The translations under genes and the position numbers were made by a program. The notes under the pieces were generated by a model. It did no database searches. It was given only the letters and a program-made list of their open reading frames with translations, and was not told where the DNA came from. A stretch of DNA of 25,716 bases from CAZFAP01 sp964516325. GTDB lineage: Bacteria; Auribacterota; JABMQX01. The number at the start of each line of letters is the position of its first letter. Positions within the stretch are counted from its first letter, which is position 1. Positions 15,389 to 21,719 of this stretch are shown here, in pieces. The stretch spans positions 1 to 25,716 of the forward strand of contig CAZFAP010000060.1 of NCBI GenBank assembly GCA_964516325.1. The letters run 5' to 3'.

Positions 15389-15829
15389 TCAGGGTTCCTT
15401 CCCCAGGGGCGCTTCTGCGTCGGCCGCTGTGGCAGAGCGGCGCGGCAAAATGGCGGGCCCCGCAGGGTACTGGTGAATCGCATCTCTTAGCACGGCCTCC
15501 GCCAGGACCGAACACCGGAATTTCTCTGCGGGGAGGCCACCCAACGCGGTCGAAACCTCGTCGTTCCTTATCGCCAAGGCCTCGTCGAGGGTCTTGCCTA
15601 CTACAAGCTCAGTCAGTACGCTGGTGGCAGCGATGGCGACGGGGCAGCCAAAGACCTTTGCGGTCGCATGCACAATAACGCCGTCTGCTATCTTAAGGTA
15701 GAGGCGCACCACGTCGCCGCAGTGAGCGTTGCCGGCTTGTCCGACGGCGCTTGGGTCCTCCATCGCGCCCATGTTGCGAGGGTTCTGGAAATGGTCCAAG
15801 ACTGCGGGAGTGTAGGGGGTTTTAGGCAC
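15389..15829 (-). CDS. IscU/NifU N-terminal-like Fe-S cluster scaffold
   Basis: This 146-residue protein starts like IscU/NifU (VLDHFQNPRNMG) and keeps the three cluster-ligating cysteines: C37 in NAHCGD with D39, C62 in VFGCPVAIA, and C106 in KFRCSVLA. It therefore probably assembles and hands over Fe-S clusters in the cytoplasm. The C62 context reads GCP where GCG is usual, and a tail of about 20 residues is extra. The start is GTG at 15829, behind GAGGGGGAA. It overlaps the stop of the DndC-like gene by eight bases, which indicates translational coupling. The DndC family uses a 4Fe-4S cluster, so this scaffold is a natural dedicated partner. No cysteine desulfurase is encoded nearby; one must come from elsewhere in the genome. 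Confidence 0.87.
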   Translation of the reverse strand: MPKTPYTPAVLDHFQNPRNMGAMEDPSAVGQAGNAHCGDVVRLYLKIADGVIVHATAKVFGCPVAIAATSVLTELVVGKTLDEALAIRNDEVSTALGGLPAEKFRCSVLAEAVLRDAIHQYPAGPAILPRRSATAADAEAPLGKEP

Positions 15830-16862
15830 GCGTATTCCCCCTCTGTTGGCGAGCCCACAGCTCGCCGATTGCTTCCTCGTCGCCGGAAGTGAGGAAAGTC
15901 GCTCCTGTCCTTTCTTCCAGGTTCTTGAGCTTGCGATAGAGGAACTTCCTGGTTCGGAGATTCAGGGGGCCGAGGTACTCCTTCCCATTCCTGCGCCGGG
16001 TGAGGCGCGTGGCCGGGTCCCATCTGGTCCTGAGCAAGAGGTCTCTGTAAGCCAGCAGGTCATCGAGCCACTCCCAGCCCGGCAGCTCGGCGAGGCCCTG
16101 CGTGCATCGGTCTTTTTTCACGACGGTGCATACCCAGCATCCGAATCTTATTCCTCCGCAGAAAAGGGAGCAGGAAGCGTTCCCGCCGGTGTAAAGGTGC
16201 CTGAGCTCGTTGTGGTTCATTCCCCAGGGTGGATCGTTGTCGAGCAAGAAAGACCACACGTCTTCGACCGAAAGGTCAAAGATGGGGGCGTAGATCACGG
16301 CGCCCTGGAGTCCTTCGAATGGCATCCAATTCGTGTAGCCCTTGCTGTTTAGTCGTCTGTCTCTCTCCTGGCTTTCCTTTCGGCGCATGCCGAGGAGGAC
16401 AACGCAAGTTCCGGATTGCTCTATGACGCGCCTAACGTGCGTTTTTATTGGGCGTACCTTGAGTCGTTCTGTGCACCACCTGAACCATCTGGTGGGGGGA
16501 AGGTATCCCTTCCCGAGAACAAGAACAAAGAAATTATCTTGCGGCCTGGGGTACGCGATTCTGACTCTTATGGGAAGCTGGTTGGTGTGCGCCCAGCGTC
16601 TTATTTTGCCCATCAGCATTCTGGCTTGGGCGATGACCGGGGGCGGCTCAACCCTTGTGTCGGCGTAGAGGACGTGCACCTGCTTGCGCGGATTCCGCGC
16701 TACGGTCTCCAAAACCAGCTGCAAGGTCGCGGTGCTGTCCTTGCCGCCGCTGTAAGCCACAGCCCAGGGCCTGTCGTCGGCGAGATAAGAACGCGTTATA
16801 TCGGCTCTAATCTCTTCTATGCGGTTAATCGCGGTGTGGACGGCAAGGGCGCTATTGCCCAT
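15822..16862 (-). CDS. DndC/SspD-like PAPS-reductase-fold sulfurtransferase (DNA phosphorothioation type)
   Basis: The ATG at 16862 is chosen over upstream ATGs at 16937 and 16877 because GGAGG lies six bases before it. The 346-residue protein has the PP-loop SGGKDS (38-43), an RWFRWCTERLKVRP segment with C130, and LLGMRRKES (156-164). A cysteine cluster (C231, C235, C242, C245, with C253) includes FGCWVC. This layout matches DndC of the DNA phosphorothioation system rather than assimilatory PAPS reductase. DndC binds a 4Fe-4S cluster and activates DNA for sulfur insertion with ATP. The start overlaps the HerA gene end by 11 bases. No dndB, dndD or dndE gene is next to it. It could instead modify another substrate. 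Confidence 0.85.
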   Translation of the reverse strand: MGNSALAVHTAINRIEEIRADITRSYLADDRPWAVAYSGGKDSTATLQLVLETVARNPRKQVHVLYADTRVEPPPVIAQARMLMGKIRRWAHTNQLPIRVRIAYPRPQDNFFVLVLGKGYLPPTRWFRWCTERLKVRPIKTHVRRVIEQSGTCVVLLGMRRKESQERDRRLNSKGYTNWMPFEGLQGAVIYAPIFDLSVEDVWSFLLDNDPPWGMNHNELRHLYTGGNASCSLFCGGIRFGCWVCTVVKKDRCTQGLAELPGWEWLDDLLAYRDLLLRTRWDPATRLTRRRNGKEYLGPLNLRTRKFLYRKLKNLEERTGATFLTSGDEEAIGELWARQQRGNTRA

Positions 16863-18810
16863 TTGCGGCCTCCGCATCTGAGGGCTGGGCTGGGGTCTCT
16901 TGCAGGGGCTGAGGCAACTTAAGCAGGCCTCGCGCATCGAGAACGCTGAGCAAGTGCTCCGCCACTGCGTAATCTATCCATTTCTTGTCGTGGTCCATGA
17001 AGGGGCTTGAGATACCGGCTTGATTAAGATACCGGTATATTTCGCGCGAGCACGCGCCCACGAACTTCGGCCATTTCCAGTCGCCTTTCTCAGCGAGCGG
17101 CTTGACGTGGCTGGCCATCGCTTTAAGTTGCTCGAGTACGCCCTGCTCCGGCTGGGTCTCGGGGGGCAACCGCTGGAACAAGTCTTTGCTGAACTTAAGG
17201 ACCTTCGCCGGAAACACGTACGGCTGAAGCGGGGCGCTGTAGATGTACGTATTACCTACTAACGTCTCCATGGCCAAGAAGTCCGCGATCACGCCGTCGT
17301 AGTGCGGGTTGGCCCTTTTCAGGGCATCTATGTCTCCCCTGCACAGCAGATGCATCACGAAGAAGTTGTCGGTCTGGCTGACAATCTCTTCAGCGATCGC
17401 TCCCGGCTGCTGAGTCACGTAGATGAGTCCGAGGTCGAACTTGCGCCCCTCCTTTGCCCACCGCGAGAAGATGGAGGTGCCCTCTTCGACCGCCTTCTTG
17501 TTGAGCACATTCTGGGCTTCCTCGAACACGGCGATGGTGCCTATCGTTTTTGCGGTCGTTATGCTCTCGACGTTGTACCGGAAAAGTGCGTCCAACACCA
17601 GGTGTGCCACCCTGTAGGCCACGTTCAGGGTCATGAGGCTGAGATCCAGGATAACCACCCTCTTCATGCCAAGGTGAAACTTCACGTCCTCAAGGATGTT
17701 AGGCGCAGTCGGCTCATCCCATTCCAGCACATCGCGCAGGTTCCTGCACAGGGCGTACTGCTGCTTTGCGTCAGGCTTCTCCTTGTCTTTTTTCGTGCTA
17801 ACCTGGCCGCAATATTCGAGCAGTTTCTTGCGTTTGTCCTTTGCTTTTTGCTCTCCCCTATAGTCTCTGAGGAACTCGCGCCACCGTCCTTCATCACCAT
17901 ACCTGAACTCGGCGATGATTGCCAGCTCCTGGTCCGCGCAGAGCTCCGCGACCTCAAAGGGTCCGAGCAGTTCAAGGTTTAAGAGCGGGCATATGTAGAC
18001 ATCTTCGTACGCACGGAGGACGTCTCTCCTCTGCGTGTAGACTGCCAGATTGCCTTTCAGCTCGGGTATGTCGGCAAGGCCGAGCACCGGTTGTCCTGTG
18101 GCTGTCTTGGTTTCCAAGGCGTACTCGCCATCCATGTCGAGTACGAGCATGCCCGCCTTGCCTCTCAGCGAGGCGAGGGACACAACGACCTTACACAGAT
18201 TGCTCTTGCCGTAGCCCGTGCGCGCGAATATGGCGGTCCTGCGCTTCTCGAACTTCCACGGCTCGAACAGTATCTCGTTGTCCCTTTCCTCACTTCCGAG
18301 CGCCAGCTTCCCTACCCTCATGGCCGTGCTGGGCTCCTGTATGCCCGCATTGGTGATCGTCGAGTATTCGTCATTACTTGGGACCCTGCAAATCGAAGAG
18401 AGCTCAGGGAGCAATCGGTACTCTGCAAGGATCTCGCTGGGCTGGGATCCTGTCTCCGGGTCGGCCTTGGTGGTGCCGATCTCGGCGACGACTTTCAAAA
18501 TGTAGTGCCTGAAGAACAGGGTCTTCTTTTCTTCCTCGGACAGCTCCCTGGCGTAGCCGCCGATTTCGCGCATGTACTTTTCCACTATGGCCCGTATGCG
18601 CTCATCCTTTGTTGCCTGAAAGTCCCCGTAGTTCATGTCCTCGACCCGGGCAAGGAACTTCCTCTTCTTGAACTCTTGCTCCTCTATGACGAGGAAGCTC
18701 CCCAGCTTGGGAGCATTTTCTCTCTCTGAGAAAGCGACGACCATCTCGAGATGGTCCCGTTCTTTTCCTCGGCCAACGAGAACGCCCACCCTGTCCTTTT
18801 CCTGTGGCAT
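16852..18810 (-). CDS. herA: HerA-type (DUF87) DNA translocase ATPase
   Basis: This 652-residue ATPase belongs to the FtsK-HerA superfamily. An N-terminal HAS-barrel-like region (about 7-60) is followed by Walker A FARTGYGKSN (195-204, K202) and LDMDGEY (224-230), a typical HerA strand. Walker B is AVFEEAQNVL (427-436, E430/E431), and VTQQP (465-469) is the sensor-like motif. HerA hexamers translocate double-stranded DNA and stimulate their nuclease partner NurA; HerA relatives also drive defence systems. An insert of about 70 lysine-rich residues (300-370) separates the ATPase halves. The start is ATG with AGGAGG eleven bases upstream. The gene begins 18 bases after the NurA-like stop and overlaps the DndC-like start, so the three are co-translated as one operon. 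Confidence 0.85.
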   Translation of the reverse strand: MPQEKDRVGVLVGRGKERDHLEMVVAFSERENAPKLGSFLVIEEQEFKKRKFLARVEDMNYGDFQATKDERIRAIVEKYMREIGGYARELSEEEKKTLFFRHYILKVVAEIGTTKADPETGSQPSEILAEYRLLPELSSICRVPSNDEYSTITNAGIQEPSTAMRVGKLALGSEERDNEILFEPWKFEKRRTAIFARTGYGKSNLCKVVVSLASLRGKAGMLVLDMDGEYALETKTATGQPVLGLADIPELKGNLAVYTQRRDVLRAYEDVYICPLLNLELLGPFEVAELCADQELAIIAEFRYGDEGRWREFLRDYRGEQKAKDKRKKLLEYCGQVSTKKDKEKPDAKQQYALCRNLRDVLEWDEPTAPNILEDVKFHLGMKRVVILDLSLMTLNVAYRVAHLVLDALFRYNVESITTAKTIGTIAVFEEAQNVLNKKAVEEGTSIFSRWAKEGRKFDLGLIYVTQQPGAIAEEIVSQTDNFFVMHLLCRGDIDALKRANPHYDGVIADFLAMETLVGNTYIYSAPLQPYVFPAKVLKFSKDLFQRLPPETQPEQGVLEQLKAMASHVKPLAEKGDWKWPKFVGACSREIYRYLNQAGISSPFMDHDKKWIDYAVAEHLLSVLDARGLLKLPQPLQETPAQPSDAEAANGQ

Positions 18811-18828
18811 CGCCCTTCCTGCCTCCTT

Positions 18829-19923
18829 TCAGGCACCCAGACTTTTTAGGAACTCGTAAATCTCCGTTGGTATTGATCTTCTCAGGCTATTCTCCAGCAT
18901 ATACACTTTGTCGTCAGTGAAGACGACCTTATCATGGACCTTTCTCAGCGCTATGGGGTACCCCGGCGTTGGATAGGATGTGGCGGTGGACTGTTGCGCG
19001 ACCCCAGACAGCAGGACGAGCGTTTCGTCAATGTCATCTACGAGAAAATCCGGGATATCTACGGCAAAGAAGTTTCTACTGCCTGGGAGCGGGTCAAAGC
19101 GGACCAGGGCGTACCTACCGAAACGGGTTCTTGACTGCTGGTCTCCGAAATATCTCTCAAGGCGCCAGCCAAGGTCCCTAAACATGTCGGTATCTATCCG
19201 CACCATCACCGGACCGCCTTTGGCGTATACGCCGTGGCGCCAAAGCCACAGGATGATAGCGGGGTTTCTAAGCAGGGCCGATTGCTTTGAGATGCCCAGA
19301 ATAGGCAGGTCCAGCTGGCGGAAAAGCTCGCCCAGAGGTCTGTCTATCCCCTCCTGAGCGTGGCCGAACCTGAGCGTCCCGTCCCGCAGCAGCACGGGTT
19401 GGATGCCCGTCCCCAAGCAACGAACCTGGGCGAGCTTCCTGGAAACATCATAAAGCTTCGCCCACTCGAGCAGCTCTCTTAGGAAGTTCGCGAGCGCCGC
19501 CGCCGACGAATAGCAGCCGGGTGGCATAACCCCCTCCGCGTATACGCTGGTCCACCCCATTGAGTCAACGAATTGCCGGACGAGCGGGTCGTTGGAAAGA
19601 AGCTTGTCGAGGCTGATCTGGATATCTTTTTTCCTGTCTTGCTCCGGGAGATTTGGGTCCACCCAAAATGCGTAAGACTTTGGATCGTCATTCTCCTGGG
19701 AGCTTGCGACCTGGAATAGTGCGACGCCGAGGTCCCTGAGCACACCGCCGAACAGCGTTTGGCCTGTGTCCACGGCGACCGCAGCGCAAATGTTAAGCGC
19801 GCTTCTTCTGGTCAGCGGATAAACCTCGGGAGAACCGAGCCTGTTCGCAGCCTCCCTCATTCCCTTCGTTGCCTCGTCGATAACCGTGCCGACGTTCTCC
19901 GTTATTCGCTTTAGTTCTTCCAT
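18829..19923 (-). CDS. NurA-like nuclease domain protein (HerA partner)
   Basis: This 364-residue protein starts at ATG 19923 with GGAG five bases upstream. The frame stays open further upstream but overlaps the hicA remnant, so that extension is rejected. Weak but ordered NurA features are visible: AVDTGQ with D52 (motif I), LLRDGTLRF with D181 (second acidic site), LGISKQS at 209-215, and a C-terminal GYPIALRKVHDKV at 321-333. NurA is a manganese-dependent 5'-3' exonuclease/endonuclease that acts with HerA. The gene precedes herA by 18 bases, the normal arrangement for this pair. The motif match is by eye and the protein is divergent, so activity remains uncertain; a non-nuclease adaptor is the main alternative. 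Confidence 0.7.
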   Translation of the reverse strand: MEELKRITENVGTVIDEATKGMREAANRLGSPEVYPLTRRSALNICAAVAVDTGQTLFGGVLRDLGVALFQVASSQENDDPKSYAFWVDPNLPEQDRKKDIQISLDKLLSNDPLVRQFVDSMGWTSVYAEGVMPPGCYSSAAALANFLRELLEWAKLYDVSRKLAQVRCLGTGIQPVLLRDGTLRFGHAQEGIDRPLGELFRQLDLPILGISKQSALLRNPAIILWLWRHGVYAKGGPVMVRIDTDMFRDLGWRLERYFGDQQSRTRFGRYALVRFDPLPGSRNFFAVDIPDFLVDDIDETLVLLSGVAQQSTATSYPTPGYPIALRKVHDKVVFTDDKVYMLENSLRRSIPTEIYEFLKSLGA

Positions 19924-19938
19924 GATGGCTCCGCTATC

Positions 19939-19958
19939 CGGCAGGTGGGCTCCTGCCG
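19939..19958 (-). promoter_or_regulatory. Leader hairpin before the NurA-like start
   Basis: A perfect seven-pair stem, CGGCAGG / CCTGCCG with a six-base loop, ends 16 bases before the ATG at 19923 and lies just upstream of the ribosome binding site. It sits inside the predicted 5' untranslated region of the NurA-HerA-DndC-IscU operon and could control translation or transcript stability. Confidence 0.4.
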
Positions 19959-19996
19959 ATGATGTCCGCCCTTGGGTGGTATGTTGTTCACCCAGA

Positions 19997-20028
19997 GATA
20001 AATTATCAACGATCGGCTGCCGTGTCAA
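19997..20028 (-). promoter_or_regulatory. Candidate sigma-70 promoter of the NurA-HerA-DndC-IscU operon
   Basis: On the minus strand a perfect -35 TTGACA (20023-20028) is followed after 15 bases by GATAAT (20002-20007), five of six matches to the -10 consensus. The spacing is shorter than the ideal 17. The -10 lies within an 11-bp perfect palindrome, GATAAATTATC (19997-20007), which could be an operator. The predicted leader is about 70 bases. This is the only strong promoter seen ahead of the four genes. Confidence 0.5.
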
Positions 20029-20216
20029 CCGCGAAAAGCCCCGCGCGCGGACACGCCCCAACCCGCCCTGGCACCGGCACACAACCCCTACCCGCAGTGG
20101 AGGAGGAGGACAAGCAAGAACGAGTACGGGTCGAGGATCGCAATGTCTCCTCGCGCGGAAGCGAGTTCGGCGAAGAGGGATTCGTACCATGTCGGCGTTC
20201 GGAGGCGTGAAGGAGC

Positions 20217-20449
20217 TTATATGTTGGTTAGCTCTCGTCTGAACTGCTTGGGGGTCAATTCGATCCCGCGGAGGATCTCCCGTGGGAGAAGACGGGCGAG
20301 GTCTCTTCCGGGATGGTGGGGCAGAGTTATGGTTCGGCCATCGGGATGACGATAGAAACATGGCTTCCCCTTTGGCGAACAGGTTGAAAATCCAATCGCA
20401 GGAGCACCTTCTCCATGGTCCGGAAGTCAACCACAGGCAGGCGCGTCAC
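20217..20449 (-). pseudogene. hicA: hicA toxin gene broken by a one-base frameshift
   Basis: HicA is a small double-stranded RNA-binding-fold mRNA interferase. The reading frame starts at GTG 20449, overlapping the hicB stop (GTGA), and reads TRLPVVDF through to the signature VRQRGSH. It then meets a stop at 20327. In the next frame the family continues directly as FYRHPDGRTITLPHH, then GRDLARLLPREILRG and LTPKQF, ending at 20217. The shift falls at the TTT run at 20356-20358; adding one T restores GSHVFYRHPDGR and a full product of about 77 residues. The locus is therefore either a recently inactivated toxin or an assembly error in a short homopolymer. Order (hicB first, then hicA) is the reverse of many loci but common. 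Confidence 0.75.
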
Positions 20450-20664
20450 AGAGATACCTCGATTTGCTGAAGGCCCGCGAAACGGGGCAGGGCTTCTATT
20501 TCGCCCTGGAACTCCTCCAGGCACAGCTCGAGCACTTCCTTCAAGTTTTTCTGAAGCTCGTCGAGAGTTGCGGCCTGCGTGTGAGCTCCGGGGATGCCCG
20601 GCACAATGCCGACATAAAGGTTTGTCTCCGGGTCCCACTCAACGTAAGCGGTGAAGGTCTTCAT
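20446..20664 (-). CDS. hicB: HicB family antitoxin (short form)
   Basis: This 72-residue protein matches the HicB/UPF0150 fold: FTAYVEWDPETNLYVGIVPGIPGAHTQ, then ATLDELQKNLKEVLELCLEEF. The expected role is neutralising HicA by direct binding in the cytoplasm. The C-terminal ribbon-helix-helix or HTH domain of longer HicB proteins is absent, so direct DNA binding is doubtful. The start is ATG with AGGTGA upstream. Its stop overlaps the GTG start of the damaged hicA, showing translational coupling. It lies upstream of, and in the same direction as, the NurA-HerA-DndC-IscU operon. Confidence 0.85.
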   Translation of the reverse strand: MKTFTAYVEWDPETNLYVGIVPGIPGAHTQAATLDELQKNLKEVLELCLEEFQGEIEALPRFAGLQQIEVSL

Positions 20665-20721
20665 GGTTCACCTTGATTGTGTCGCGTCAAGAAACACGGG
20701 CCACACGGATTCCGCGCGATT

Positions 20722-20750
20722 ATTATATCCGGATATTGAGCGAAAGCAAA
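20722..20750 (-). promoter_or_regulatory. Candidate hicBA promoter with overlapping palindrome
   Basis: On the minus strand a perfect -10 TATAAT (20722-20727) lies 17 bases downstream of TTTGCT (20745-20750), a weak -35 with three of six matches. A perfect 12-bp palindrome, ATATCCGGATAT (20725-20736), overlaps the -10 and its upstream side. This is where a repressor of a toxin-antitoxin operon would be expected to bind. The leader to hicB is about 50 bases. Confidence 0.5.
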
Positions 20751-20998
20751 TGGGTGCGGCCGTATTTCCGCGCCAGGTTCTGGACAGGTCCCTCGTTCGA
20801 GAAGCCCGGCCGAACTGGCGCCGATGACGCCACGAAAGGGCGGGAGGAGCTTGGGAATAGCGACTGCGAGGAGGCTGCCGGAAGCCGGGGCGAGTGTTGG
20901 TACGGTGCAGTTCGGTGAATTGATGGCCGGACCGCTGGCGCAAAGGAAGACAGGCATACCAGAACCAACGCCGTTTTTCTGATGCTCTCCCGAATCAT
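20723..20998 (-). CDS. Doubtful small secreted protein of unknown function
   Basis: This 91-codon frame starts at ATG with a good GGAGGG eight bases upstream and encodes a plausible signal peptide (IRKTALVLVCLSSFAPAV). The rest is rich in Ser, Pro and Arg, matches no known family and has composition like a random GC-rich frame. Its end overlaps the hicB promoter. It may be real, a decayed gene, or chance. The remaining bases between hicB (20664) and the lipoprotein gene (21240) hold only promoters. Confidence 0.3.
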   Translation of the reverse strand: MIRESIRKTALVLVCLSSFAPAVRPSIHRTAPYQHSPRLPAASSQSLFPSSSRPFVASSAPVRPGFSNEGPVQNLARKYGRTHLLSLNIRI

Positions 20999-21077
20999 TC
21001 GCTTTACCCTCCCTGGCGGAAGCGTACCCGCGCGGTTTCACAATGGCACAGGACAAGAAACCTGCGAAACCATCTTA

Positions 21078-21105
21078 TTCACGCAGCGCTCAGAACGTGT
21101 ATAAT
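21078..21105 (+). promoter_or_regulatory. Candidate promoter of the lipoprotein gene
   Basis: A perfect -10 TATAAT (21100-21105) follows TTCACG (21078-21083), four of six matches to the -35 consensus, with 16 bases between. It lies about 130 bases before the lipoprotein start. Confidence 0.4.
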
Positions 21106-21239
21106 ACAGGAGAAGGAAAGCCTGTCAATTTCAGGAATTATCTCGATGCGGTTGTCTTTTCTGCTCGGAGGCCGGCCTGTGTATGGTGTGTGCAGCGGAG
21201 GACGAAGGTTTGAGGGTTAGACTCAGAAAGGGTTCAAGG

Positions 21240-21719
21240 ATGAAACGGTTGTGCGGATTGCTTTTGGCTGTGATTGCTGGTCTGTCCGGGTGCGGTGGTG
21301 GAGGAGGAGGAAGGACACTGCTCCCCGCGAATGTCGCCGGAAAGTGGGTTGGGACTATGGACCACGACGTCAACGGCGAGATGTACCACTACAACGTAGC
21401 TCTTGTCCTCTTCCAGGAAGACTCGCACGTAACCGGCACGATGGTCCTGGAATATGGTGAGGACGGAGGGCACTCCGGGCATATAGACGGACAGATGCAG
21501 GGAAATCACTTCACTGGCACGCGAACCGCACGCCACGTGGTTGACATAGAGTTCGACGTCAGCGGCAGCACGCTCGTCGGGACGTTCACGTTCGTCAGCC
21601 CCGCCGAAAATCTCGACGAGCACGGCACTTTCACCTGCACGCGGACGGAGCCGCCCCCGGAGCCCACGAGCGAACCTCCGTTCGGCTCAAATCCTATCGT
21701 TCTGGGGAACAAGCCTTGA
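21240..21719 (+). CDS. Small glycine-rich lipoprotein
   Basis: The start is taken at ATG 21240 because it gives a typical lipoprotein signal: MKRLCGLLLAVIAGLSGC with a lipobox LSGC (cysteine at residue 18) followed by a run of glycines. The 159-residue mature part is beta-strand-like, alternating GTM/GTF/GTR strands (WVGTM, VTGTMVLEY, HFTGTRTA, LVGTFTF), as in small lipocalin-like or META-like outer-membrane lipoproteins. It ends in a proline-rich tail. No enzyme motif is seen and the family is not recognised. Its 3' end overlaps that of the convergent gene by 26 bases. Confidence 0.7.
   Translation: MKRLCGLLLAVIAGLSGCGGGGGGRTLLPANVAGKWVGTMDHDVNGEMYHYNVALVLFQEDSHVTGTMVLEYGEDGGHSGHIDGQMQGNHFTGTRTARHVVDIEFDVSGSTLVGTFTFVSPAENLDEHGTFTCTRTEPPPEPTSEPPFGSNPIVLGNKP

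Noticed and set aside
19924..20430. N-terminal extension of the NurA-like frame
   Set aside because: It overlaps the hicA remnant and the candidate promoter, its composition is unlike the rest of the protein, and ATG 19923 has a good ribosome binding site.
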